A DNA stretch of 64,000 nucleotides from Acetivibrio mesophilus (GCF_004102745.1 NZ_RLII01000015.1:1-64000); one strand, 5' to 3'; shown: positions 51,565-61,150, counted from the first letter of the stretch. The notes: generated by a model not told the origin, from the sequence alone. Program-made: numbers and translations.

Positions 51565-52632
51565 ATGAGTATTATAAGTCCCAAGGAGAGAATACTAAGA
51601 GTTTTAAATAAGGAAAAGGTCGATCGACCGCCTGTAATTTGTCCCGGAGGCATGATGAACGCTGCGATTGTGGATGTTATGAAAAGTACCGGTCATACCC
51701 TTCCGGAAGCGCACCATGATGATAAGCTTATGGCGGAGCTTGCGAAGGATATATTTAAATATACGGGCTTTGAGAACTTTGGCATTCCCTTTTGCATGAC
51801 TGTAGAAGCAGAGGTATTGGGCAGCGAAATAAACTTTGGAACATTAGCTTGTGAGCCAAAAATCGAAAAAGAAGTATTTGATTCGGTATCGGATGTAGTA
51901 TATCAGGATATCGGCAAAATACTTAAGAAGGGCAGGATAGAATCTGTTATTCAAGCAGGCTACCTACTGTCTAAAAGAAATAAGGATGTGCCTGTTGTGG
52001 GGAATTTAACAGGTCCTTTGAGCACCTCTGCATCTATTGTAAATCCTATATCCTTTCTCAAGGAGCTGAGAAAAGATAGGGAAAATGCCCATCGGGTAAT
52101 AAATTATGTCACGGATTTTCTGATTGAATATGCAAAACTTATGATAGATAACGGTGTGGATTTGATATCTATAGGCGATCCCACTGCAACGGGCGAGATC
52201 TTAGGGCCGAAGATGTTTGAAGAATATGCATTAAGGTATCTAAATAAGCTGATCGATGGAATACATTCCTTTAAGGTTCCCGTAATTGTACATATTTGCG
52301 GAAATATAAATACGGTAAAACGTTTTATTCCCTATATCAAGTCTGATGCAATCAGCACGGATGCAATAATAAACCTTCGGATATTAAAGGATGAGTTCCC
52401 TTCTCTTACAACAATGGGCAATTTAAGCACTTTTCTTCTTCAATTCGGTAACCCTGAAAAAGTCGCAGACCAGACAGAGCGCCTGTTGAGGGATGGAATT
52501 GATATTATATCACCGGCTTGTGGCTTAAGTACGTCATCTTCAATTCACAACATACGAGCCCTGACCACAACGGTAAAGGAGCATAGCAGTTATGGCAGAA
52601 GTAATATTTTACCCGCAAAACAAATCCATTAA
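51565..52632 (+). CDS. MtaA/CmuA-type corrinoid methyltransferase 2
   Basis: A 355-residue second URO-D-superfamily methyltransferase (SPKERILRVLNKEKVDRPPVI, NLTGPLSTSASIV, VIVHICGNIN, and SPACGLS with the third zinc ligand). It is related to but clearly different from the protein before it, so one may load and the other unload the corrinoid. ATG follows GAGAGGAGAAAGAA. Its end overlaps the activator gene by 41 bases. Confidence 0.85.
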   Translation: MSIISPKERILRVLNKEKVDRPPVICPGGMMNAAIVDVMKSTGHTLPEAHHDDKLMAELAKDIFKYTGFENFGIPFCMTVEAEVLGSEINFGTLACEPKIEKEVFDSVSDVVYQDIGKILKKGRIESVIQAGYLLSKRNKDVPVVGNLTGPLSTSASIVNPISFLKELRKDRENAHRVINYVTDFLIEYAKLMIDNGVDLISIGDPTATGEILGPKMFEEYALRYLNKLIDGIHSFKVPVIVHICGNINTVKRFIPYIKSDAISTDAIINLRILKDEFPSLTTMGNLSTFLLQFGNPEKVADQTERLLRDGIDIISPACGLSTSSSIHNIRALTTTVKEHSSYGRSNILPAKQIH

Positions 52633-54268
52633 TGTCAAAGAAGGGACCACTATTCTTCAGGCAGCCCGCAATGCAGGGGTAATAATAGAATCTCCGTGTA
52701 ACGGTGCGGGGACTTGCGGAAAGTGTAAAGTAAGACTGGATAGGGAATCTTTGCAGAAGGTTTTAGCCAAAGGCAAACATCATCTTTCCGAAGATGAAGA
52801 AAAACAAGGCTATGTACTGGCCTGTGAAACACAAATAATCGGAGATATCAAGGTTTATGTAAGTGAAAATCAGCAAAACAGCACGTTGAAAATTTTAAGC
52901 AGGGGGCAGAGTTTTGATATAAGCTTGGAGCCCTTGATAAGAAAGGAATATTTCATTGAAGAAAACCTTACCAAGGTGTTTGCCGGAAGAAACCAATTGG
53001 GGATGGAGGTTGGAGATACAAGAGAAAAAAATTATGGAGCTGTTGTTGATATAGGGACTACTACCTTGGTGGTTTCTCTTGTGAACTTAAACGACGGAAC
53101 CGAAATAGGTACTTCTTCATCCTTAAATCCACAAGCTGTCCATGCCCAGGATGTATTATCAAGAATCAAGTTCTCATCAGATGCCAAAGGACTTGGGATT
53201 ATGTATTCCGGTTTGATACATGAGATTAACTTTATGATTGGTGAAATAGCTTTTAGCGCAGGTATCAGTCAAAAAAATATATATGAGATTATCTTTAGCG
53301 GCAATACATGCATGATTCATTTGGCTTCAAATACCAGCCCCGAAGCCTTGGGAAAGTATCCGTATACTCCTAAAATAAATGGTGCGGCATATCTTAGTGC
53401 TTTACAACACAATATTGATATTTCACCTTTTGGAATTATATATTTGCCTCCGATTATATCGGCGTATGTAGGGGCTGACATTGTTTCCGGAGTTTTGGCA
53501 TCACAGCTTCATAAGAAAAAGGGTATCACTTTATTTATTGATATAGGTACTAATGGGGAAATGGTAATAGGTCTAAACGGAAATCTTTCGGCTGCATCCA
53601 CGGCGGCAGGGCCTGCCTTTGAAGGAATGAACATAACTTGTGGCATGAGGGCCGGCAAAGGTGCAATAGAGTTTTTTGAAATTGATAAGCACGGGAGTAT
53701 TAATATTAAGGTTATCGGTGAAACGGAAGCGACAGGAATCTGTGGAAGTGGGCTATTGGATATAGTGGGCGAGCTTGTAGCCCATGGTGTTATTAAGAAG
53801 AATGGCAACTTCGTTGACCCGGAAAGCACAAATAATTTATACCCGGCTCTAACGGAAAGATTGGTAAAACAGGACGGAAAGTTGACTTTCAAAATTACCG
53901 ACAAGGTTTTCCTTTCTCAAAAAGATGTGAGGCAGGTTCAGCTTGCAAAGGGAGCAATAAGGGCCGGAATTGAATTCTTGCTGGAAAACAAGGGTGTAAA
54001 AGTTACTGAGGTGGATAAAGTGCTTATTGCCGGTTCTTTTGGATATCACCTCAGGGGAAAGAGCCTTATAAATATAGGTCTTCTTCCAAAGGAGTTTGAC
54101 GGGAAAATTGAATTTATCGGCAACACTTCATTGTCCGGTGCCAAAGCCTTTCTTTTGAATCGAACTTACAGAGGAAGAATGGAAGAAGCGGTTAGAAGTG
54201 TCGAGGTGTTGGAGCTGGCAAATCATAAGGATTTTGACAAGGTCTTTGTCAAATGTCTAAGTTTCTAA
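52592..54268 (+). CDS. Corrinoid-protein reductive activator (RACE/DUF4445, with 2Fe2S domain)
   Basis: A 558-residue ATP-dependent activator that reduces inactive Co(II) corrinoid back to Co(I). An N-terminal plant-type ferredoxin (ESPCNGAGTCGKCKVRL, CE at about 87) supplies electrons; a linker and an ASKHA ATPase domain follow (YGAVVDIGTTTLVVSLVNL, TLFIDIGTNGEMVIG, CGSGLLDIVGEL, LIAGSFGYHL). ATG at 52592 with AAAGGAG upstream. Its presence confirms that the corrinoid protein works in a Co(I)-dependent methyl transfer. Confidence 0.93.
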   Translation: MAEVIFYPQNKSINVKEGTTILQAARNAGVIIESPCNGAGTCGKCKVRLDRESLQKVLAKGKHHLSEDEEKQGYVLACETQIIGDIKVYVSENQQNSTLKILSRGQSFDISLEPLIRKEYFIEENLTKVFAGRNQLGMEVGDTREKNYGAVVDIGTTTLVVSLVNLNDGTEIGTSSSLNPQAVHAQDVLSRIKFSSDAKGLGIMYSGLIHEINFMIGEIAFSAGISQKNIYEIIFSGNTCMIHLASNTSPEALGKYPYTPKINGAAYLSALQHNIDISPFGIIYLPPIISAYVGADIVSGVLASQLHKKKGITLFIDIGTNGEMVIGLNGNLSAASTAAGPAFEGMNITCGMRAGKGAIEFFEIDKHGSINIKVIGETEATGICGSGLLDIVGELVAHGVIKKNGNFVDPESTNNLYPALTERLVKQDGKLTFKITDKVFLSQKDVRQVQLAKGAIRAGIEFLLENKGVKVTEVDKVLIAGSFGYHLRGKSLINIGLLPKEFDGKIEFIGNTSLSGAKAFLLNRTYRGRMEEAVRSVEVLELANHKDFDKVFVKCLSF

Positions 54269-54279
54269 GGGGAGATAAT

Positions 54280-54936
54280 ATGAAGAATAGAGATAAAAAA
54301 ATGAGCTGCTCCGATTGCGGAGTGTTAAATTGCTATAGACGAGAAAAGAGTTTTCCGGACTTTTGCCTGACTACCAACATATCGGAGAAAGAAATTGAGA
54401 AAGTTAACGAACTCTACAGAAATGATAGCCTAGTCTCTAAAATATCCCATGCAGCAGCAGAAATTGAAGGTACTTATTATGGGAAGCTTACAAGGGTGGA
54501 GGAGATTATTGCATTTGCCAAAAGGATTGGAGCAAAGAAAATAGGAATTGCCACCTGTATTGGTCTTATGAATGAAGCAAAGATTTTTACCAAGATATTA
54601 AAAGCAAAGGGAATTGAAAGCTACAGCGTCATTTGCAAGGTTGGGTCAACGGATAAAACAGAAGTTGGAATTTTGGAAGAGCTAAAAATCCAGAAAGGAT
54701 GTCACGAGGCGCTGTGCAACCCGATTTTGCAGGCGAAGCTGCTCAACAAGGAGAAAACGGATCTCAATGTAATTGTAGGGCTGTGCGTGGGGCATGATTC
54801 ATTGTTTATTAAATACTCCAAAGCCCCAGTAACGACCCTGATAACCAAGGACCGGGTATTAGGACATAATCCGGCGGCAGCCCTATACACCAGCGGATTC
54901 TATTATAAAAGGCTTCTTGAGGAAGGCGATATTTGA
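54280..54936 (+). CDS. DUF1847 metal-binding protein
   Basis: A 218-residue protein with an N-terminal Cys set (MSCSDCGVLNCYR then PDFCL) and conserved central and C-terminal blocks (KKIGIATCIGLMNEAKIF, VGLCVGHDSLFIKYSKAPVT, RVLGHNPAAALY). DUF1847 proteins often accompany corrinoid methyltransferase and Fe-S systems; their role is unknown. ATG at 54280 follows AAGGGGAGATAAT; the frame overlaps the activator gene upstream. Confidence 0.85.
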   Translation: MKNRDKKMSCSDCGVLNCYRREKSFPDFCLTTNISEKEIEKVNELYRNDSLVSKISHAAAEIEGTYYGKLTRVEEIIAFAKRIGAKKIGIATCIGLMNEAKIFTKILKAKGIESYSVICKVGSTDKTEVGILEELKIQKGCHEALCNPILQAKLLNKEKTDLNVIVGLCVGHDSLFIKYSKAPVTTLITKDRVLGHNPAAALYTSGFYYKRLLEEGDI

Positions 54937-54964
54937 AAAATTATTAATTTTACGGAGGGAAAAA

Positions 54965-56029
54965 ATGAAAAAGAGAATTTTGATAAGTTTAATATCATTA
55001 CTGCTTGCAAGCACGTTGTTAAGCGGATGTGGGGGACAGAGGGCACAAAAAGCCGGCTCAGAAGACCCGAAGGAAAAAAAGGAATTAAAGAAATTTAGTA
55101 TAGGCTATCTGGCTTCTCCGGGTCATGTGCTTTATTTTGTAGCAAAAGAAAAGGGATTTTTCGAAGAAGAAGGACTGGATGTAGAGCTGTTTTTGTTTAC
55201 AAACTCCGGGGAAGGCTTAAATGCCATTAGCTCGGGAAAAGTAGACGCTGGTTCCTTTGGTACAGCTGCACCGTTAACTTTCATTTCAAAAGGTACTGAT
55301 TTTACCATCTTTGGCGGACAGCAAACTGAAGGACATGGAATTGTGGCCCTTCCGGAAAAAGCAAAAGAGTTTACAGATTTAAACAGCTTTAAAGGTAAAA
55401 CGATTGCTACTGTAAGACTTGCTACGGGAGATGTTATTTTCAGGGCTGCATTAACAGAGGCAGGCATCGACTGGAAAAACGATCTGACAATTAACGAATT
55501 GGATTCACCGGCAGCGGTGATTGAGGCTGTCAAGAAAGGAAGTGTCGATGCGGGTATTGTATGGACTCCTTTTATTAAGCTGGGGGAAAAGCAGGGACTT
55601 CAAATAGTAAAGTATTCAGGAGACTTGGTCAAGATGCATACTTGCTGCCGTCAGGTTGCCCTTTCTTCTAAAATAAAGGAAAAACCCGAAGACTTTGTAA
55701 GGTTTGAAGCAGCCTTGATAAAGGCATATAAATTCTATCTGGAAAATCAGGATGAAACGGTTGATATTATTTCAAAATATGCAAAGGTAGACAAAGATAT
55801 TATAAAGGAAGAAACGTACGGCGGTCATATATATAGCATACCCGACCCTGATAAAGATGGAGTTATAAAGTTCTGGGATCTTATTAATAAGTCCGGATAT
55901 ATTACCTCTGATCTCAATATTGAAGATTACATAGACACATCAATTTATAAGCTTGCCCTTGAAGATGTTCTTCAGCAACATCCGGACGATGCAGTTTATA
56001 AAAAGCTTAAATCAGATTTTAAGGAGTAA
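54965..56029 (+). CDS. ABC transporter substrate-binding lipoprotein 2 (SsuA/NrtA-like)
   Basis: A 354-residue lipoprotein (signal ending LLSGCGG) of the same family as the protein at 37271 (VLYFVAKEKGFFEEEGLDVELF, SSGKVDAGSFGTAAPL, FKGKTIATVRLATGDV). A vicinal pair C227-C228 (MHTCCRQVA) lies where the first binding protein has SGYCCY. ATG after ACGGAGGGAAAAA. It begins a second SsuABC-like importer within the corrinoid operon. Confidence 0.9.
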   Translation: MKKRILISLISLLLASTLLSGCGGQRAQKAGSEDPKEKKELKKFSIGYLASPGHVLYFVAKEKGFFEEEGLDVELFLFTNSGEGLNAISSGKVDAGSFGTAAPLTFISKGTDFTIFGGQQTEGHGIVALPEKAKEFTDLNSFKGKTIATVRLATGDVIFRAALTEAGIDWKNDLTINELDSPAAVIEAVKKGSVDAGIVWTPFIKLGEKQGLQIVKYSGDLVKMHTCCRQVALSSKIKEKPEDFVRFEAALIKAYKFYLENQDETVDIISKYAKVDKDIIKEETYGGHIYSIPDPDKDGVIKFWDLINKSGYITSDLNIEDYIDTSIYKLALEDVLQQHPDDAVYKKLKSDFKE

Positions 56030-56044
56030 AGGGGAAGTAAAATT

Positions 56045-56851
56045 ATGAGTAAAATTTGCTTGCAAAATGTGTCCTTAAAATACCAAGAGCAAAATAGCAG
56101 CTTTTGCGCCATCAAGGATATTAGTGTCTCTATAAACGAAGGCGAGTTTGTAAGTATCATTGGCCCAAGTGGCTGCGGTAAAAGTACGCTGCTAAGTTTG
56201 CTGACAGGTCTTAATTTTCCTACCGATGGATATATTTTGCTGGATGGAAAGCAGATTCAGGGTACCGGCACTGAAAGAGGAGTTGTTTTTCAGCATTATT
56301 CATTATTTCCATGGATGAGTGCCCGTAAAAATCTGATTTTTGGTTTAAAGCAGGTTTATAAGTCAAAGGGCAGAAAAGAGATAGAAGAGATTGCCGATAA
56401 ATACCTGGATTTGGTGGGACTTGGAGACTTCAAAAACAAATATCCGTCCCAATTGTCAGGAGGTATGCAGCAGAGAGTTGCCATTGCCAGAGCCTTTGCA
56501 ATGAATCCCGGTATTTTGCTGATGGATGAACCCTTTGGTGCAATAGATGCAAAAAACAGAGTGATTTTGCAAGAGCTTCTTTTAAATCTTTGGGATAATG
56601 GAAATGAAAGAAAAACGGTAATACTGGTTACTCATGACATAGATGAAGCAATACTTTTATCTGACAAGATTATTGTAATGTCAGCCGGGCCGGGTACTAT
56701 TAAAAAGCAAATAAATGTTGAATTTAAAAGACCTAGAGACAGGACATCTCTTATAAGATCTGAGGAGTATACAAATCTTAGAAACAAGCTTGTTGGCCTT
56801 TTCTATGATGACTTGATAGAAAAAATAGGCGGGGATGAGGTCGTTCTATAA
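56045..56851 (+). CDS. ABC transporter ATP-binding protein 2 (SsuB-like)
   Basis: A 268-residue ATPase: GPSGCGKST, FQHYSLFPWMSARKNLIFGL, LSGGMQQRVAIARAF, ILLMDEPFGAID, VTHDIDEAI. Closely similar in layout to the ATPase at 39358. ATG after AAGGGGAAGTAAAATT. In this operon the ATPase precedes the permease, whereas the first transporter has the opposite order. Confidence 0.95.
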   Translation: MSKICLQNVSLKYQEQNSSFCAIKDISVSINEGEFVSIIGPSGCGKSTLLSLLTGLNFPTDGYILLDGKQIQGTGTERGVVFQHYSLFPWMSARKNLIFGLKQVYKSKGRKEIEEIADKYLDLVGLGDFKNKYPSQLSGGMQQRVAIARAFAMNPGILLMDEPFGAIDAKNRVILQELLLNLWDNGNERKTVILVTHDIDEAILLSDKIIVMSAGPGTIKKQINVEFKRPRDRTSLIRSEEYTNLRNKLVGLFYDDLIEKIGGDEVVL

Positions 56852-56877
56852 GTGATTTTAGAAAGGGGGGGATTTTT

Positions 56878-57786
56878 GTGAGGAGAATACTCAATCTAAC
56901 GAATGTGTTGTTTCTGGCCACATTGATACTTGAGCTTTTTCCGTCCAAAAGGGATGGTATAAATGCCTGGTATTATATCGGATTGGTACTACTACTAGAA
57001 ATTTTCTATATACTAAATGTTATATTAAAAAAAGATGAAGAGAAAACTCAGACTATTGGTGATGTTACAGCTATTGTATATGGTGTTTTGATAATATGGG
57101 AGATTTTTACAACAAAAACGGATTTGGCCGATAAGCTGCTTTTTCCTTCTCCTTCGTCTATTCTTTCATTATTGATATCGGAATTGCCCGAGCTTTTGAA
57201 AGGAACTGTAAGTTCATTTCAGCTGTTATTGACAGGTTATATTCTGGCGTTGGCTTTAGCCATTCCTTTAGCCTTGGTTATTGGTTGGAGGAAGAGACTT
57301 TACAAGGCTATAAATCCACTTACAAAAGTATTTGGACCGATACCTCCCATAGTGTATATTCCTTATGCCATTGCTATACTTCCCACGTTTAAAGCAGCAT
57401 CCATATTCATTATTTTTATTGGAGCCTTCTGGCCGGTGTTTATTAACACTTTAAACGGTGTGTTTAATGTGGATAGAAGAATTATTGACTCGGCAAAAGC
57501 TCTGAGTGTAAGTGAAGGATCAATGCTTTTTCAGGTGATATTGCCGGCCACTTTGCCTTCAATTATAAGCGGTGCCACTATTGGGCTTGTCATGTCCTTT
57601 ATTCTTTTGACTGCTGCAGAAATGATTGGAGCAACTTCAGGCTTGGGCTGGTATGTAAAGTATTTCTCTGATTTTGCGGACTATCCGAGGGTTATTGTAG
57701 GGATTATTTTTATAGGAGTTGTTGTTACAGGAGTTACTTTTTTATTTGACAAAATAGAACGCTATCTTTTGAGATGGAGAAAATAA
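56878..57786 (+). CDS. ABC transporter permease 2 (SsuC-like)
   Basis: A 302-residue permease with two extra N-terminal helices before the BPD_transp_1 core (LLKGTVSSFQLLLTGYILALAL, IDSAKALSVSEGSMLFQVILPATLPSIISG EAA loop). GTG start after AGAAAGGGGGGGATTTTT. Completes the second importer. Confidence 0.92.
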   Translation: MRRILNLTNVLFLATLILELFPSKRDGINAWYYIGLVLLLEIFYILNVILKKDEEKTQTIGDVTAIVYGVLIIWEIFTTKTDLADKLLFPSPSSILSLLISELPELLKGTVSSFQLLLTGYILALALAIPLALVIGWRKRLYKAINPLTKVFGPIPPIVYIPYAIAILPTFKAASIFIIFIGAFWPVFINTLNGVFNVDRRIIDSAKALSVSEGSMLFQVILPATLPSIISGATIGLVMSFILLTAAEMIGATSGLGWYVKYFSDFADYPRVIVGIIFIGVVVTGVTFLFDKIERYLLRWRK

Positions 57787-57805
57787 AATAAGGGGTGTAA
57801 GTTTT

Positions 57806-59140
57806 GTGAGTGCAAGGAAATATTGGAATGAAGAAATAGAGACAATGGCAAGAGAAGATTTGGAAAATTATCAGTTTCAGCTGCTTTCAGAGCATATTGC
57901 GCTGGCATATGAAAATTCTCAATATTACAGGGAATCCTTTGACAAGGCAGGGGTAAAGCCGTCGGATTTAAAGCAGCTCTCCGATATTAGCAAATTTCCT
58001 TTTGTCAATAAATATATAGAACGGGAAAGACAGCTAAGTAAGCCTTTGCTGGGCGATATGACAGCTGTACCTGAAGAGGAAGTGGTGTTTGTATCTGCTT
58101 CTAGCGGCTCAACAGGTGTTCCTACGTTGAGCCCTTTTACCAAGAAAGATTTTGAAGAATTTCAGGATATTCAAAGCAGATTGTTTTGGGCGGCAGGAAT
58201 GAGACCTAAAGACCGTTATGTTCATGCCCTCAATTTTACATTGTTTGTGGGAGGTCCGGATGTTATAGGTGCTCAAAACCTTGGAGCTCTGTGCATATGG
58301 GCAGGAGCTATTCCTTCTGACAGACTGCTTTTTATCCTTAAGGAGTTTGAGCCCACCGTTATATGGACAACACCTTCCTATGCGTGGTACTTGGGCGAAA
58401 CTGCAAAAAAGCAGGGAATTGATCCTGCAAAGGACCTTTCTATCAACAAAATCATTGTGGCAGGAGAACCGGGAGGCTCTATTGATGCTACCAGGGAAGC
58501 TATCGAGGAGCTTTGGGATGCGAAGATCTACGATTTCTATGGAATTTCGGATATTTTTGGAGCATGTGCCGGAATGTGCAGTGCGAGAAATGGCCTTCAT
58601 CTGGCGGAGGATCATATCCTGGTTGAAGTAATTAATCCTGATACTTTACAGCCGGCAGCTGAAGGGGAAAGAGGGGAACTGGTATTGACAACTCTGAGAA
58701 AGACTGCAAGGCCTATGATTCGCTTCAGGACGGGAGATATCGGTACAGTAAATAAAGAGAAATGTGCTTGCGGACGTACCCATGCCCGAATAAACATCAC
58801 AGGACGACTGGATGATATGCTGATTGTTTCGGGAGTAAATGTGTTTCCTAGTGATATTGAGTATGTTGTCCGCAATATGGAAGAGCTTTCCGGGGAATAC
58901 AGGATTACTGCCATTACAGAAAGCTTTACTACCAAATTCAAGGTTGAGGTTGAGCGGGCGTTGGGAAATGATGAGCCTAAAGAAGCGCTTGCAGAAAAGG
59001 TCTTGGCTAAAATAAAAGTGCGTATAGGTGTTAAGCCAAAGGAAGTCATTATTTTGGATAATGGTGAATTGCCGAGGGCTACCCACAAAGCAAAACGCTT
59101 GATCGATGAAAGAGATAGGGGGATTTTATGCCAAAGCTAA
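57806..59140 (+). CDS. Phenylacetate-CoA ligase-like acyl-CoA ligase
   Basis: A 444-residue PaaK-family enzyme that activates a carboxylic acid as adenylate and transfers it to CoA. Motifs: SASSGSTGVPTL, YGISDIFGACAGMC, and ARPMIRFRTGDIG, CACGRTHARINITGRLDDM, VNVFPSDIEYVV. GTG start after AGGGGTGTAAGTTTT. It overlaps the aminotransferase gene by 13 bases and stands ahead of a 2-oxoacid:ferredoxin oxidoreductase, which makes or uses acyl-CoA. The acid could be an arylacetate or 3-methylthiopropionate-like (inference). Confidence 0.88.
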   Translation: MSARKYWNEEIETMAREDLENYQFQLLSEHIALAYENSQYYRESFDKAGVKPSDLKQLSDISKFPFVNKYIERERQLSKPLLGDMTAVPEEEVVFVSASSGSTGVPTLSPFTKKDFEEFQDIQSRLFWAAGMRPKDRYVHALNFTLFVGGPDVIGAQNLGALCIWAGAIPSDRLLFILKEFEPTVIWTTPSYAWYLGETAKKQGIDPAKDLSINKIIVAGEPGGSIDATREAIEELWDAKIYDFYGISDIFGACAGMCSARNGLHLAEDHILVEVINPDTLQPAAEGERGELVLTTLRKTARPMIRFRTGDIGTVNKEKCACGRTHARINITGRLDDMLIVSGVNVFPSDIEYVVRNMEELSGEYRITAITESFTTKFKVEVERALGNDEPKEALAEKVLAKIKVRIGVKPKEVIILDNGELPRATHKAKRLIDERDRGILCQS

Positions 59141-60303
59141 GTAAGAGAATAGAGAATTTTACCGATTCGGTTATAAGGCGAATGACCCGTATTGCAAATA
59201 GCCATGGAGCAATAAATCTTTCCCAGGGTTTTCCCGATTTTGATCCTCCTTCGGAATTAAAAAATGCTCTGGAAAAAGTGGCATCCGGCAGTATACATCA
59301 ATATGCAGTCACATGGGGAGCTAAAAATTTCAGGGAGGCACTGGCAAAAGAACAGTCCAAATTTATGGGCATACCCATTGATCCACAAACTCAAATCGTG
59401 GTGACCTGTGGCAGTACTGAAGCTATGATGGCAGCTATGATGACGGTTTGTAATCCGCAAGACAAAGTGGTGGTATTTTCCCCGTTTTATGAAAATTATG
59501 CTGCAGATGCCATACTTTCAGGAGCAGAACCGATATATGTGCATTTGCGGCCACCGGAATTTAAATTTGATGTGAATGAGCTGGAGGAAGCCTTTAAACA
59601 AGGTCCAAAAGCATTGATTTTATGCAATCCATCCAATCCCACCGGAAAGGTTTTTACCCTCGAGGAACTGCAAACCATAGCCTACTTTGCAAAAAAATAT
59701 GATACATTTGTGATTACCGATGAGGTATATGAGCATATTGTGTATGACCCCTATCAGCATATATATTTTGCATCCCTTCCCGGGATGTTTGAAAGAACCA
59801 TATCCTGCAGTTCTTTATCAAAGACTTATTCTATTACCGGATGGAGATTGGGATATTTGATTGCACCATCTCACATTATCGATGGGGCTAGGAAGGTTCA
59901 TGACTTTCTGACGGTGGGTGCTGCCGCCCCTCTACAGGAAGCGGCAGTAGTTGCCCTAAATTTTGGCGATGATTATTATGAAGAATTAAAAAGAAGCTAT
60001 ATCGACAAAAGAGACTTCTTCATAAAGGGCTTGGATAAATTGGGATTAAAGTACACTGTACCCCAGGGAGCCTATTATGTAATGGTGGATATTTCAGAGT
60101 TTGCTTGCGAAAGCGACTTGGAATTCTGTGAGTGGATGGCAAAGGAAGTAGGTGTTGCAGCGGTTCCCGGTTCAAGCTTTTTCAAAGATAATGTAAATCA
60201 TCTTATTCGCTTCCACTTTGCAAAAAAGAAAGAAACCCTTGAGGAGGCCCTAAAAAGACTTGAAAAACTAAAAGATAAGGCAAGGGAGCGATGGCAATGG
60301 TAG
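59128..60303 (+). CDS. Class I/II aminotransferase (kynurenine/methionine aminotransferase-like)
   Basis: A 391-residue PLP aminotransferase. INLSQGFPDFDPP and HQYAVTWGAKNFREALA are typical of the glutamine transaminase K / kynurenine aminotransferase / YbdL group, whose members use methionine and aromatic amino acids; some also show cysteine-S-conjugate beta-lyase activity. The PLP lysine lies in SLSKTYSITGWRLGY. It overlaps genes on both sides (CoA ligase and oxidoreductase gamma subunit), so it likely links an amino acid to the 2-oxoacid used by the oxidoreductase. Confidence 0.88.
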   Translation: MPKLSKRIENFTDSVIRRMTRIANSHGAINLSQGFPDFDPPSELKNALEKVASGSIHQYAVTWGAKNFREALAKEQSKFMGIPIDPQTQIVVTCGSTEAMMAAMMTVCNPQDKVVVFSPFYENYAADAILSGAEPIYVHLRPPEFKFDVNELEEAFKQGPKALILCNPSNPTGKVFTLEELQTIAYFAKKYDTFVITDEVYEHIVYDPYQHIYFASLPGMFERTISCSSLSKTYSITGWRLGYLIAPSHIIDGARKVHDFLTVGAAAPLQEAAVVALNFGDDYYEELKRSYIDKRDFFIKGLDKLGLKYTVPQGAYYVMVDISEFACESDLEFCEWMAKEVGVAAVPGSSFFKDNVNHLIRFHFAKKKETLEEALKRLEKLKDKARERWQW

Positions 60304-60842
60304 AAATAAGGTGGCATGGAAGAGGAGGACAAGGCAGTTTCACAGCCTCAAAACTTCTTGGGGCTTTGGCTACATTATATGGCGGGAAGCATGCTCTGGC
60401 CTTTCCCTCCTTTGGCCCGGAGAGAAGGGGTGCTCCTGTCCTGGCCTTTACTAAAATAGACAATAAAAAAATTACCGACCGCAGCGAAATCAGAAAATGT
60501 GATTTTATTGTGATTTTAGATGAAACCCTTTTTAGTGAAAACTTTTTCGATGACTTGAAGGACAATGGAAGAATTATTATAAACTCAGCCACCAAAGAGG
60601 TTTATGCCAAGTATGATTCAAGGAAAATAACTGTAGTAGATGCATCTTCTATTGCGCTGGAAGTTTTAGAAAAGCCCATAGCAAATACAGCCATGCTTGG
60701 TGCACTTTTAGCCGTATCAAATATCGTTGATTTGAATGCTGTACTAGAAGGAATGGCAGGTTTTCTAAAAGGCGATCTGCTTAAGAAAAATATTGAGGTG
60801 GTTCAAAGAACCTTCCTTCAATGCAAGGAGGTAACATCGTGA
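60291..60842 (+). CDS. 2-oxoacid:ferredoxin oxidoreductase, gamma subunit
   Basis: A 183-residue gamma subunit of the four-subunit Por/Vor type (EIRWHGRGGQGSFTASKLLG, FPSFGPERRGAPVLAF). ATG at 60291 or 60297. Overlaps the aminotransferase gene by 13 bases. Subunit order gamma-delta-alpha-beta is that of archaeal and clostridial four-subunit enzymes. Confidence 0.93.
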   Translation: MAMVEIRWHGRGGQGSFTASKLLGALATLYGGKHALAFPSFGPERRGAPVLAFTKIDNKKITDRSEIRKCDFIVILDETLFSENFFDDLKDNGRIIINSATKEVYAKYDSRKITVVDASSIALEVLEKPIANTAMLGALLAVSNIVDLNAVLEGMAGFLKGDLLKKNIEVVQRTFLQCKEVTS

Positions 60843-61150
60843 ACAGGCCAAAACTTAGAGAATATGCTAAACCAAAGCATATCAAAGATTATCCTGTTGG
60901 TCCCTGCTATACAGCCGGGCATCTTGTGACGGAAAATGCCAGTTGGAGAACAGAAAAGCCCATTGTGGAAAGCAATAAGTGTATCGGCTGCTTTTATTGC
61001 TATCTTTGCTGTCCGGAAGGGGTTATATATAAGAAAGATAAGCTGGTAGATATTGACTATGCCTTCTGTAAAGGATGCGGCATTTGTGCTAGGGTTTGTC
61101 CTAAGAAAGCAATAAAAATGATAAGAGAGGGGGAGGACCATGAAAAATAA
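60839..61150 (+). CDS. 2-oxoacid:ferredoxin oxidoreductase, delta subunit (2[4Fe-4S])
   Basis: A 103-residue ferredoxin-like subunit with two cluster motifs (CIGCFYCYLCCPEG and CKGCGICARVCPKKA). GTG at 60839 lies after AGGAGGTAACATC; the start overlaps the gamma stop. It passes electrons from the TPP site to ferredoxin. Confidence 0.93.
   Translation: MNRPKLREYAKPKHIKDYPVGPCYTAGHLVTENASWRTEKPIVESNKCIGCFYCYLCCPEGVIYKKDKLVDIDYAFCKGCGICARVCPKKAIKMIREGEDHEK

Noticed and set aside
59128-60303. Cystathionine beta-lyase (PatB/MalY type) instead of an aminotransferase
   Set aside because: The start INLSQGFPDFDPP and overall pattern fit the kynurenine/methionine aminotransferase group better; beta-lyase side activity stays possible.
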